Assembly (NCBI RefSeq): GCF_009762775.1
Contig: NZ_CP046401.1
Span: 1,550,001 to 1,614,000 of the forward strand
DNA length: 64,000 nucleotides
Source: Maribellus comscasis
Lineage (GTDB): Bacteria > Bacteroidota > Bacteroidia > Bacteroidales > Prolixibacteraceae
Direction of reading: 5' to 3'
The notes under the pieces were generated by a model, which worked only from the letters and a program-made list of their open reading frames with translations, was not told where the DNA came from and made no database searches. Position 1 is the stretch's first letter; each line of letters starts with the position of its first letter. A program made the translations under genes and the position numbers. This document shows positions 1 through 9,136 of the stretch, piece by piece.

Positions 1-957
1 GGCATCTCCGTCGTATCGACACTTGCATCAAAAGTTTTTGCATTTCAGGAAAAAGGAAATATCCAAAATAAAAAAACACTGACCAATCCTTTTGAAACGA
101 AAGGGAAATGGTACAAAGCTGCCCTGCATGTTCATACCACCAGCAGCGACGGAGATGTGGATGTTACAACCCGTTTAAAACAATACAGAGAAAAAGGTTT
201 TGACGTTGTCGCAGTTACTGACCACAGGACAACAAATGATTTATCAGGCTTTTCCGACAAAAAATTCCTGGCTTTGAGCAGCATCGAGTTTCATCCTCAA
301 ACTTATTCAGGAGCTCCTACCCACCATTTGCTGGGCTATGGATTACCACATCCTTACACTTACAATGGTGATTTATCGGCACAGGAAATGATAGACGATA
401 TAAAAAGTAAAGGCGCAAAAGTATTTTATGCGCATCCGTACTGGACCGGGCATACTTATATTGAAATGACCGAAGTATCAGGGTATCTGGGTTTAGAAGT
501 GCATAACGAGGTGTGCCAGGATGCGGACAGTGGAAGCGGGCGTATGCATTGGGACCAAATGTTGAATAACGGACATGTATTATCAGGTTTGGCGAGCGAT
601 GACGTACACAAAAGTAGTGGGGTGGGCAAAGCATGGACGATGATAAAGGCAGATAAATTAGACGATAAAAGTATTCTTGAAGCACTGGAGCTTGGCTCTT
701 TTTATGCTTCCAAAGGCCCTGAAATAAAAAATTACCAATTAAACAGCGAAGGGCTAATAAAGGTAGAATGTTCAGCTGTAAAAAAAATAGTATTTAGAAC
801 AAGCGGAGCCGGTAACGGAAGTGTTTTTAAGGCTGAAAACGGGAATGATCTCAGAAGCGCGGAATGGGATTTGAGCAAAAAGAACCCCAAATGGGTAAGA
901 TGCGAAGTGACAGATAAGGATGGCAACACTGCGTGGACAAATCCTATCTTTCTGTAA
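1..957 (+). CDS. PHP-domain metal-dependent phosphoesterase, 5' end outside window
   Basis: The frame is open from base 1, so the gene starts upstream of the window and the ATG at 157 is internal. The PHP motif I, LHVHTTSSDG, is encoded at about 127-156, just before that ATG, so a start at 157 would lose the first metal-binding histidines. Further PHP-type motifs follow: TDHR, AHPYW and SDDVH. The family hydrolyses phosphoesters with a multi-metal centre. A second PHP protein lies at 29659-30741, but the two are not close copies. The true N-terminus, any signal peptide and the substrate cannot be seen here. The gene converges with the sulfatase on the other strand. Confidence 0.85.
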   Translation, partial: GISVVSTLASKVFAFQEKGNIQNKKTLTNPFETKGKWYKAALHVHTTSSDGDVDVTTRLKQYREKGFDVVAVTDHRTTNDLSGFSDKKFLALSSIEFHPQTYSGAPTHHLLGYGLPHPYTYNGDLSAQEMIDDIKSKGAKVFYAHPYWTGHTYIEMTEVSGYLGLEVHNEVCQDADSGSGRMHWDQMLNNGHVLSGLASDDVHKSSGVGKAWTMIKADKLDDKSILEALELGSFYASKGPEIKNYQLNSEGLIKVECSAVKKIVFRTSGAGNGSVFKAENGNDLRSAEWDLSKKNPKWVRCEVTDKDGNTAWTNPIFL

Positions 958-971
958 AATAAAATGGTTAG

Positions 972-1013
972 AGGTATTTGGGAAGGAAACAATTGGCACC
1001 TTCCCAAATACCT
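972..1013. terminator. Hairpin terminator between convergent genes
   Basis: A perfect 15-bp inverted repeat (972-986 with 999-1013) surrounds a 12-nt loop. It lies between the stop of the PHP gene and the stop of the convergent sulfatase. The flanking U-tracts are weak on both sides, so it may act bidirectionally or mainly as a 3'-end stabiliser. Confidence 0.6.
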
Positions 1014-1030
1014 GTTAAAAATTCTTTTGT

Positions 1031-2383
1031 TTACTGATTATTCTCAACACTCCACTTTTTGTATTGCTCTTTTAGCTCCTTTACTTTTTCCGGAAATTGG
1101 TCAGCAACATTCTTTATTTCACCGGGATCGCTGTTTATATTTACCAGGAAAAGTGAGTCTTTGGGTAAAAAATTTACACCACTAATTGCCGGATTGCCCA
1201 GCAATTTCCAGTCGCCTTTTCTTGCTGCCCAGTGTTTTCCATTTTGCCAGCAGAATTCGTTGTGTAAGGTTTTATGGTTTTTATCGTTTAGAACAGGGAC
1301 TAAACTTTTCCCGTCCAGTTCGCTTTTGTCTAAATCAATTCCGCAAAGTTCAGCAAGTGTGGGCATCCAGTCGGCATTTACTGCCACCTGATTTCGTACT
1401 TCATTGGCTTTTAATTTTGCCGGCCAGCTAATTGCCGCCGGAACACGGATTCCTCCTTCAAACAGGCTAAACTTTGAACCCCTCAGAACACCTGCATCTC
1501 CGCCCCCGTAATGCGCGCGTTCTTCAGTTGAGTATCCATTATCCGACTGAAAAACAACGATGGTATTTTCCCGCAATCCCAACTCATCGAGCTTTTGAAG
1601 CAGTGCTCCCACTTTTTCATCCATGGTGGAAATAAAAGCTGCATATAAATTGCGGGGATATTTTACCCCTTTTTCATTGTAGTAATTCAGCCATTCCGGC
1701 GAACCCTGGTAAGGATAGTGCGGAGTGTTCATGGCATAATACACAAAAAACGGACTTCCATGATTTTCTTCCAGAAATTCAGAAGCTTCTTTTACCATTA
1801 AATCCGGGAAATAATCACCGGGATAAAAAACTTCTTCTCCGTTGCGATATAAATCATGCCGGTTGGGGCCGTTCCAGTAAAAAAAGTGCGAATAGTTATC
1901 GATACAACCGACAAAATGGCCAAATGAATAATCAAAACCCTGCGCATTGGGTTGTTTGTCTTTAGCATGCCCCAAATGCCATTTTCCAATGTGCGCAGTT
2001 TTGTATCCGGCATCCTTAAACATTTCAGCAATCGTGTACTGGCTACCTGGCATTCCGGCTTCCAGGCTACGCGGACTCACATTTCCCGGCACGCCTGCAC
2101 GCTGCGGTGTTTTCCCGGTAAGTAATCCGGCTCTTGAAGGAGAACAAATGGGAGCGCCGTAAAACTGAGTAAATTTAATGCCGCTTTTTACCAGCTTGTC
2201 CATGTTGGGTGTAACCAAATCGGTTGCACCAAAACAGTTTAAATCAATTGCGCCCTGGTCGTCGGTGTATATTAGGATAACGTTAGGTTTGGAACTCTTT
2301 TCAGTTTCCGCACAATGTAGTTGATTAGAAAGAAAAAATACGATAGCTATTATAGTCGACCTTAGATAAATTTGTCTCATCAT
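1031..2383 (-). CDS. Family S1 (type I) sulfatase
   Basis: This 450-residue protein has a signal peptide over about residues 1-24. The N-terminal metal motif IYTDDQG has its Asp pair at 41-42. The sulfatase signature ICSPSRAGLLTGK carries Cys80, the residue converted to formylglycine in this family. Downstream, IGKWHLGH, NTPHYPY and QSDNGY supply the usual alkaline-phosphatase-superfamily ligands. It probably acts in the periplasm, removing sulfate esters from imported glycan fragments. It is the last gene of the susC/susD operon, 45 bp after the other sulfatase. The sulfate position and sugar specificity cannot be read from the sequence. The maturing enzyme (FGE or anSME) is not in this window. 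Confidence 0.92.
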   Translation of the reverse strand: MMRQIYLRSTIIAIVFFLSNQLHCAETEKSSKPNVILIYTDDQGAIDLNCFGATDLVTPNMDKLVKSGIKFTQFYGAPICSPSRAGLLTGKTPQRAGVPGNVSPRSLEAGMPGSQYTIAEMFKDAGYKTAHIGKWHLGHAKDKQPNAQGFDYSFGHFVGCIDNYSHFFYWNGPNRHDLYRNGEEVFYPGDYFPDLMVKEASEFLEENHGSPFFVYYAMNTPHYPYQGSPEWLNYYNEKGVKYPRNLYAAFISTMDEKVGALLQKLDELGLRENTIVVFQSDNGYSTEERAHYGGGDAGVLRGSKFSLFEGGIRVPAAISWPAKLKANEVRNQVAVNADWMPTLAELCGIDLDKSELDGKSLVPVLNDKNHKTLHNEFCWQNGKHWAARKGDWKLLGNPAISGVNFLPKDSLFLVNINSDPGEIKNVADQFPEKVKELKEQYKKWSVENNQ

Positions 2384-2428
2384 TTTTATTTTTTGAGATT
2401 ATTTGTTCGCCCGCTAAATTAGAATAAT

Positions 2429-3799
2429 CTATGGTTTGAATTCAATATCATTGTTTTTAAATGGAAATTCTTTTTCTTTTGAATCGAGAACTTCTTCAAA
2501 CTTTCTTTTTATATTTTTTTCATGATTCGTTGGTGAAACAATCGGATTTTTTTCATCCGGATCATTCATTGTATTGTAAAAATCACCGTTTTGATAAAGC
2601 TTATAGTATTCGTTCAAAACCCATCTGTTGCTTTTAAATTTTCCCCACCTCGGACTATAATGAATAAAAACTTCCTCTTTACTCGTCTTTCCATCTGTTT
2701 GGTTTAAGACGCTAAAAAAACTTTTCCCATCCGTGTAATATGATGCGGGATTAAGTTTTGTCACATCTGCAATTGTTGGAAGAATATCAGTAAAATCAAC
2801 CAGACCGCTAAATACCCTTCCCTTTTTTATTTTTGCAGGCCAGGAAACCAACAAGGGAACATGATTACCAGTATTCAGAGATGATCCTTTTCCTCCTGTC
2901 ACCTCCTTGTCAACGGTTTTTGTAATAATTGAGGGATGCGTACCATTGTCGCCGGTAAAAATAACAATCGTATTATTCGAGATACCGGAATCTTTCAACT
3001 TATCTTCAATTTTTGAAACGACCTTATCTACATAGCCGACCATATCATCAAAGTAGGCTGTACTCTTTTTATATCGGTCTCCAAACTCTTTCCATTCAGG
3101 AGAATCCGGTGTTGGTACAAATGGATCATGTACCAGTACCATTGGGTAATACACAAAAAACGGGCGATCCTTATTTTCATCAATAAAATCACAAATAAAG
3201 TCGCTAAAAATATCCGGCCCGTAAGCATCTTTTAATCCTTCTATTTCTTCTCCATTCCTTATAATCAAAGGATTGGCATATCGTTCTCCTTCTGCGCCGG
3301 TTTTGTTTAATTGCCAAAGACAATATTCATCAAAACCAAAGTGTTGCGGCCTTGACAAATCCTGGTTTCCCGGCAAATCATGATAAATTCCATTTAGTTG
3401 CCATTTCCCGGCAACGCAAGTTTTATATCCGGCATCTTTCAGATAATTCCCAAAGGTTTTCTGATCAGGGTTCAGATAACCAAAATATTCATAATTTCGA
3501 TAATTATACTTTCCGGTCATTATTTTTACTCTTGAAGGAGTACACAAAGGTTGAGAAAAACAATTGGTAAAACGAATACCATTGTTTGCAATCCGATCCA
3601 ATGTTGGAGTATTGTAACTTAAAGATCCATTGCAAGATAAACATTCGTATCCCATATCATCTGCCATAATAAGAATAATATTGGGAAGAGGATTTGATGC
3701 ATCCTCTTTAATATCAACAATTTGCCCACTGCTTAATTTGCCCAATAAAATGAGAAGTCCTATTATTCCAATTCGAATTTTAAAATAGAAATTGCGCAT
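2429..3799 (-). CDS. Family S1 (type I) sulfatase
   Basis: The protein has 456 residues from the ATG at 3799. A longer open frame begins with TTG at 3841, but the ATG directly precedes a good signal peptide (about residues 1-26), so the ATG is preferred. The metal motif IMADDMG lies near residue 45, and the signature LCTPSRVKIMTGKY carries the formylglycine Cys86. VAGKWQLNG and FTGDNGTH are the later metal and substrate motifs. It is only modestly similar to the neighbouring sulfatase, which suggests the two remove different sulfate groups from one glycan. It sits downstream of susD on the same strand and is probably co-transcribed. Confidence 0.9.
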   Translation of the reverse strand: MRNFYFKIRIGIIGLLILLGKLSSGQIVDIKEDASNPLPNIILIMADDMGYECLSCNGSLSYNTPTLDRIANNGIRFTNCFSQPLCTPSRVKIMTGKYNYRNYEYFGYLNPDQKTFGNYLKDAGYKTCVAGKWQLNGIYHDLPGNQDLSRPQHFGFDEYCLWQLNKTGAEGERYANPLIIRNGEEIEGLKDAYGPDIFSDFICDFIDENKDRPFFVYYPMVLVHDPFVPTPDSPEWKEFGDRYKKSTAYFDDMVGYVDKVVSKIEDKLKDSGISNNTIVIFTGDNGTHPSIITKTVDKEVTGGKGSSLNTGNHVPLLVSWPAKIKKGRVFSGLVDFTDILPTIADVTKLNPASYYTDGKSFFSVLNQTDGKTSKEEVFIHYSPRWGKFKSNRWVLNEYYKLYQNGDFYNTMNDPDEKNPIVSPTNHEKNIKRKFEEVLDSKEKEFPFKNNDIEFKP

Positions 3800-3873
3800 A
3801 ACACCTATAAATGATTCTGAGAATTGATGCAGATACTGCAAATTGCGGCACCTGCATCATTCTTTATTACGTA

Positions 3874-5634
3874 CTAATATCCGGGATTTTGTTCCAAAAC
3901 GGCTCCCGTATTCTTTTCAATTTCACTGTAAGGTATTGGCCATAAATTTTGATACTCTCCGTAAGTATTCCCAACAACCGGATTTGCCAATTTTGTTCGT
4001 TCAACCAATTTTCCTAAACGGGTTAACGTTAACAATCTGAATTCTTCAACATATAATTCTCTCATCCTTTCATCCAGGATATAGTCAATATCCACATCGG
4101 CAGAACTAACATCAGGCGCATTTGCCCTGCTTCTGACAACATTGATATCATCAGCGGCACTGCTTTTATCACCTTTCCCCAGGTATGCTTCCGCCCGTAA
4201 TAGATAGGTTTCAGCCAATCTCATTTTATACTCGTTCCTGTATGTTTTTCCGGATGGTCCGGTGATAGAGGTTATTGAACCGGGTACAGTTTGATCCGCA
4301 ATCCACAAATCATCCGGATGATCGCCCATAGAGGCAGCTTTTGCCGGTATGGGAAAGAAATTTCGCACTGTATCATTCCAGGTTTTCAAAGGTATTGGTA
4401 CATTATCTGCCATCACCCATTGCCCGTTATATTCTGAAGCCGGATTATTCACTTTAACATCACGGATTATGTTATACGAGGCATTTCTTATATCTTCCTG
4501 GTAACCACTTTCATCCCAAATGGTATGGTAAAAGTATTCAGTAAGTCGGCATTTTCCTCCCGGACGCCCACCGTAATAAGTATTTGGAGTGGGAATTAGT
4601 TTTGCGTTAGTACCATCTGAGTTGGGAATTGTAACCTGCCAAATTCGTGGACAAAAATTGACTTCCAGCGGTACTCCCCCTGGTTCTCCACCATCAATAT
4701 TATACTCATACGGCAAAACCCACAAGGCTTCCGTATTGCCTGAAGAACGGTTTTGATTCCCTTTTCGAAACAAGTCCCAATATACATCTCCGCCCGATGC
4801 CCATGGCATATCAGGGTTAAACGCATCGTTTACACGTGTACCAAACCGTCCTGTCATTAATGTTGTAGCCGGACTATCAATTACTTTACTTGCAGCTTCA
4901 ATTGCCTTATCCCATTGTTTTAAAGAAATATATACTTCGGATAATACCTGCCAGGCAACCAAATCACTGATTCTGTAATCATCCACCGATTCAATGTCAC
5001 TGAGATTTTCTGTGGCAAACAATAAATCAGTAACACTCTGCTGGTATACCTCATCTCTTGAAGCTCTTACATAATCCCTTTTGGGTTCCACAGTTTCCTG
5101 TAAAACAATCGGGACTCCTCCATATAAATCAGCCAGCATTTTGTGCATATAGCCCCGAAAGAAATAGGCTTCAGCCAGCACTTTATTTTTTTGTTCTTCA
5201 GTTAATTCATTTTCCTCTGATTGAGCCCTGCCAATAATAACGTTTGCATCATAAATGATCGCATAAGCAGGTCCCCATAAAGCATTATACACAAAATCAC
5301 TATTGGGGTTAAGCAGGGAAGCAAAATCTGTATTAGCCCCGGCATCATGATTATAAAAGACGAGATCCGTAGCCTGCATCATTACCCTGGGAGCTACCAA
5401 TGCATTTGTGCTACCATAAAATTCATTCCTGAATTTTGTATATAAACCAATAACGGCAGCATCATAATGTTCAAAAGTTACAAATGAATTTACAGGTGAT
5501 AAAAAATCCAATGGTTTTTCTTCAAGAAAATCGTTTTCATTGCATGATATCAGGTTGAAAACAACAAGTAGCAATAAGAATTTTTTAACAGTATTCCGGT
5601 AATTTATGATTAATTCAAAATATTTATTTTTCAT
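3874..5634 (-). CDS. SusD/RagB-family surface glycan-binding lipoprotein
   Basis: The lipoprotein signal ends in LISC, so it should be lipid-anchored at the outer membrane. The length (586 residues from the ATG at 5634) and the C-terminal blocks (RLAETYLLRAEAYLGKGD, then LDERMRELYVEEFRLLTLTRLG) are typical of SusD/RagB. The N-terminal TPR-like part (AYFFRGYMHKMLADLYGGVP) is also diagnostic. The longest open frame adds three residues from a TTG; the ATG is preferred. The gene follows susC by 11 bp. SusD proteins cap the SusC channel and bind the glycan. The sulfatases downstream suggest a sulfated ligand. Confidence 0.95.
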   Translation of the reverse strand: MKNKYFELIINYRNTVKKFLLLLVVFNLISCNENDFLEEKPLDFLSPVNSFVTFEHYDAAVIGLYTKFRNEFYGSTNALVAPRVMMQATDLVFYNHDAGANTDFASLLNPNSDFVYNALWGPAYAIIYDANVIIGRAQSEENELTEEQKNKVLAEAYFFRGYMHKMLADLYGGVPIVLQETVEPKRDYVRASRDEVYQQSVTDLLFATENLSDIESVDDYRISDLVAWQVLSEVYISLKQWDKAIEAASKVIDSPATTLMTGRFGTRVNDAFNPDMPWASGGDVYWDLFRKGNQNRSSGNTEALWVLPYEYNIDGGEPGGVPLEVNFCPRIWQVTIPNSDGTNAKLIPTPNTYYGGRPGGKCRLTEYFYHTIWDESGYQEDIRNASYNIIRDVKVNNPASEYNGQWVMADNVPIPLKTWNDTVRNFFPIPAKAASMGDHPDDLWIADQTVPGSITSITGPSGKTYRNEYKMRLAETYLLRAEAYLGKGDKSSAADDINVVRSRANAPDVSSADVDIDYILDERMRELYVEEFRLLTLTRLGKLVERTKLANPVVGNTYGEYQNLWPIPYSEIEKNTGAVLEQNPGY

Positions 5635-5645
5635 AACGTTCAATT

Positions 5646-8600
5646 TTAAAAGGTTAGTTCAATTCCAAATGAATAACTCCTTGTTACCGGTCTTCCCCCC
5701 ATAGTGATACCTTCACCTGTTTCAGGGTCCCAACCTGGCCATTTTGTGATAGTAAAAAGATTTTTACCATTAAAATATAATTTCAAATTCTGGATCTCAA
5801 TTCTCTTAAGAAATTCACTGTTGAAATTGTATGACAGCATTACATCCTGGAGGCGAACAAAGGTTCGGGGAATATATGGTGACGCCTGAAGACCGGAAGG
5901 CACACTTATCAATAGTTTTTGATACTTGGCATTGGGATTTTCGGGTAACCAGTAATCCAGTCCGCTTGGAAAAGTTCTGGTATATAAAATCTGCGAATTA
6001 ACTGCATTAAAACCGGTCATATTATCAGCACCTAAATAATAACTATCATTCCCTACTATTGAATTGATAAAAAAAGTAAGTAACCAGTTTTTGTACTTTA
6101 CTTTATTATTAATCCCCAATCGAAATAAAGGATCCGTTGTTCCAATAATTTTTCTGTCGTCGGGAGTTATGGTTTCGTCATCATCCTGATTTATTATTTT
6201 ATAACTACCTAAGGTTGCAGTAGAAGGGATATCATCATCCATCTGCCATAAACTGCCATCTGTTTCATAAGTGTATATTGCATTTAATGACTCGCCAATA
6301 AATAATCCCTCTGAAACCAAATCATCTTCAACTCCATCGCCATTATCATCTCTCCCGAGTAATTCTTTAAGTTCATTTCGGTTCATAGAAAAGGTTACAG
6401 AGCTTTCCCAACGAAAATCCCGGGTGTTTGCATTAATGCTCGACAAAGAGAATTCAAATCCATGATTAGCCAGTTTTCCCAGATTATCAGGGAAAGTTTC
6501 ATATCTCGAAATGCCGGGAATATCGACGTTATACAAAAGGTCTTCCGTATTGCTGCTATAATACTCAACTGCTCCAAAAAGTCTTTGATTCAAGATTGCA
6601 AAATCAATCCCAAAGTTTATACCTGTTGTCGTCTCCCATTTCAAGTTTTGACTGGCAAGTTTGGTTATAGACTGCTCATATAATGATGTACCATTCTCAT
6701 CAAGATATCCAAATTCTCCTTCAACACGGGCTAAAGTCTGATAGCGACCAATCGTTCGGTTACCATTTGAGCCATACGAAATCCGAACTTTTAATAAATC
6801 TAACCAGGGCAATTCTTCTTTCAGGAAAGATTCTTCTGAAGCAACCCATGCAAATGACATCGACGGGAAAACACCAAATTTATTCGCAGTGCTAAATCCT
6901 GAAAATCCGTCTCTTCTAATGGTTCCTGTAAAAAGATATTTATTATCGTAACCATAAAAAACACGTCCCATTGAATAAACACTTTGTTCCTCCCAGGCTT
7001 GTGTTGTAACCGACTGCAATTCTGATGATCCTGACTGCAGACTATTGTACCCCAAAACATCGGTTATAAATGATTTGGCCGAGCCTTCTGTTGAAGAATA
7101 TGCTCTTTTTTCATATCCCTGTACTAAGGTTATGTCAACTTTGTGCTTTCGGTTAAAAACATTTTTGTAGGAAAGAATATTGTCGTTGGCCCAGTTATTA
7201 TATATTTCGTGAAGTTTACTGCCGGCGCCCTGAAAACTATTACCGTAAATTTTAAATATATAATAGTTCTCTATCCGATAGTTTCGATTATAATTGGTTT
7301 TAAACGATAAGCCCTTAATAAAAGGTAGTTTTATATCGGCATACACATTACCAAATAAGTTCATCCTTTTGTCAAAATCATCTGTATCTTTTAAATAAAG
7401 GGGATTTATATCCAATCCATTTGCATTTTCCACATACGAGCCATCTTCTTTAAATGCCGGCGAGTAGGGTGTTTGTTTAAAAATCTCTGAGGGGCTCAAA
7501 TCGTATCCAGAGTAATCGCTGGCAGTCATAAACGACTGGATGCCAACATCAAGCCATGAAGTGACTGAATTATCAATATTTATTCTCGTATTCCATCTGC
7601 TATAGTTTTCATTTATCATGTATCCTGCTTCTTCGGAAAAACCTGCTGAGATAAAATATCCACTTCGGTTTGTTCTGTTCGATATTGAAAGATTGTAGCC
7701 TTGAGAAGCCATCCTGTCGTTCGTTAATAAATCTTTCCAATCGGTTGTTTGCCCATTGTTATAAGCATCAACCTGCTCGTTTGTTCTAAATTCCGAAGTG
7801 GGGTTATAATCCGGATTTGGTTCCAGATAACCAGATTCTTCTGTTCTGCTATTAAACAAATCTGCATTAGCCATCCTCGTCATAAACTCCTCAGGGCTTT
7901 CAAGTTTAAAGTCTTTTGCCGGTTCGTTAAATGAATAAAATGAGCTAAAATTAATTGTCGGCTTTCCTTCCGTATTCTCTCCGTCATTGGTGGTAATTAT
8001 AACAACTCCGTTACTGGCCTGTGAGCCATATATAGCGGCAGAGCTTGCATCTTTTAAAACATCTACCGATTTAATATCATTGGGATTGATATCATTCAAA
8101 CTTCCTCTGAAAATGACGCCATCTACAACAATTAAAGGAGTTCCCTGACCGGAGATTGAGGTTCTCCCCCTGATTGAGAAATCGGGTTCTTCACCCGCCT
8201 GATTCACCTGCCCGACATTTAACCCGGGCAGCGATCCCCGCAGTGACTGAAGCACTGAAATATTAGGCCGCTGTTTAATCGTTTCACTATTTGCTCTCAT
8301 TACAGAGCCTGTTAGATCACTTTTTCGCATCGTACCGTAACCAACAGCCACAACTTCTTCAATACCGATAGCATCGGCTTCCATAACCAAGTCAATATTT
8401 GTTTGATCACCAATGGCAAGTTCCTGTGTTATCATGCCCACAAATGAAAACTGTATGGTTGCACCTGCCGGAACATTTATCAGATTATATTCTCCATCTG
8501 CATTTGTAACCGTTCCCTGGGTAGTACCTTTTACCACTACTGTTACTCCGGGGAGAGGTAAGCCAGAGGAATCGGTCACCTTCCCCGAAATCGTCTTCTG

Positions 8601-9023
8601 TTCAATAAATTCACTGTCAAGCCTGTTTTTATTCGATGCCTCTCCTCCCGATTTAATTAAGATCAGATTATTTTCGGTGATTGAATATTCTACCTCCCTT
8701 TTTTTGAATATCTCGTCCAGAATATGCTCAACACTTTCATTTTTAAACTGAACGTTAACTTTTGTATTTAAATCAACTTTTTCATTTTGGTAAATAAAAC
8801 GGAATTCTGACATGGATTCAATCTTCTGAAGGACTTCCTTTATAGTAGTCTCCTGCATGCTTAATGACAGTTTTGTCGTCTGCGAATAGACGGAGGCAGA
8901 CACATGCATTATTGAAATCAAGATTATTACAGTTGCTAGTTTCATTGCCAGTAAAATTTTTTTCAGAACCGGATCCAACCAGCTCCTGTTCTCATAATTT
9001 TTTTTCATAAGTTTGTAATACAT
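5646..9023 (-). CDS. SusC/RagA TonB-dependent transporter with STN domain
   Basis: In order: a long basic N-region and signal peptide (to about residue 48), an STN (secretin/TonB N-terminal) domain at about 50-125, a carboxypeptidase-regulatory-like domain at about 143-215 (ISGKVTDSSGLPLPGV), a TonB plug (VVAVGYGTMRKSDLTG, then DASSAAIYGSQASNGVVII), and a long beta-barrel ending in aromatic-rich SFGIELTF. The STN domain is the part that contacts FecR-type anti-sigma factors, and a fecR/sigma pair lies immediately upstream. The start may be the ATG at 9023 or the ATG at 9008 (MKKNYENRSW); the second resembles relatives more. It imports glycan fragments across the outer membrane with SusD. Confidence 0.96.
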   Translation of the reverse strand: MYYKLMKKNYENRSWLDPVLKKILLAMKLATVIILISIMHVSASVYSQTTKLSLSMQETTIKEVLQKIESMSEFRFIYQNEKVDLNTKVNVQFKNESVEHILDEIFKKREVEYSITENNLILIKSGGEASNKNRLDSEFIEQKTISGKVTDSSGLPLPGVTVVVKGTTQGTVTNADGEYNLINVPAGATIQFSFVGMITQELAIGDQTNIDLVMEADAIGIEEVVAVGYGTMRKSDLTGSVMRANSETIKQRPNISVLQSLRGSLPGLNVGQVNQAGEEPDFSIRGRTSISGQGTPLIVVDGVIFRGSLNDINPNDIKSVDVLKDASSAAIYGSQASNGVVIITTNDGENTEGKPTINFSSFYSFNEPAKDFKLESPEEFMTRMANADLFNSRTEESGYLEPNPDYNPTSEFRTNEQVDAYNNGQTTDWKDLLTNDRMASQGYNLSISNRTNRSGYFISAGFSEEAGYMINENYSRWNTRINIDNSVTSWLDVGIQSFMTASDYSGYDLSPSEIFKQTPYSPAFKEDGSYVENANGLDINPLYLKDTDDFDKRMNLFGNVYADIKLPFIKGLSFKTNYNRNYRIENYYIFKIYGNSFQGAGSKLHEIYNNWANDNILSYKNVFNRKHKVDITLVQGYEKRAYSSTEGSAKSFITDVLGYNSLQSGSSELQSVTTQAWEEQSVYSMGRVFYGYDNKYLFTGTIRRDGFSGFSTANKFGVFPSMSFAWVASEESFLKEELPWLDLLKVRISYGSNGNRTIGRYQTLARVEGEFGYLDENGTSLYEQSITKLASQNLKWETTTGINFGIDFAILNQRLFGAVEYYSSNTEDLLYNVDIPGISRYETFPDNLGKLANHGFEFSLSSINANTRDFRWESSVTFSMNRNELKELLGRDDNGDGVEDDLVSEGLFIGESLNAIYTYETDGSLWQMDDDIPSTATLGSYKIINQDDDETITPDDRKIIGTTDPLFRLGINNKVKYKNWLLTFFINSIVGNDSYYLGADNMTGFNAVNSQILYTRTFPSGLDYWLPENPNAKYQKLLISVPSGLQASPYIPRTFVRLQDVMLSYNFNSEFLKRIEIQNLKLYFNGKNLFTITKWPGWDPETGEGITMGGRPVTRSYSFGIELTF
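9008..9015 (+). promoter_or_regulatory. Possible -7 element for an RNA antisense to the susC leader
   Basis: TAAGTTTG on the plus strand fits the Bacteroidota -7 consensus TAnnTTTG and overlaps the susC start region. No clear TTTG element is found about 19 bp upstream, so the promoter assignment is tentative. It would start a transcript near 9021 running against susC. Confidence 0.3.
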
Positions 9024-9107
9024 TTAAATTTATAACTTTCTAATGTTGGTAGCATTAGAGTGAAAATTTGAATAACGGGGAATGTGCGACCATTTCCCGT
9101 TTTTTAA
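9021..9107 (+). ncRNA. Candidate antisense small RNA over the susC leader
   Basis: Between fecR and susC the plus strand holds a 7-bp hairpin (TCTAATG at 9039-9045, CATTAGA at 9053-9059). It is followed by a 10-bp hairpin with one G-U pair (ACGGGGAATG from 9075 with CATTTCCCGT) and a run of six T, the layout of an intrinsic terminator. No plus-strand gene precedes it, so a terminator here needs its own transcript. The layout matches the antisense RNAs described for ECF sigma/anti-sigma-controlled susC operons in Bacteroides (DonS type). The hairpins could instead belong to the susC mRNA leader on the other strand. Confidence 0.4.
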
Positions 9108-9136
9108 TTTTTAACGGTTATTTATTCATAAGCACT

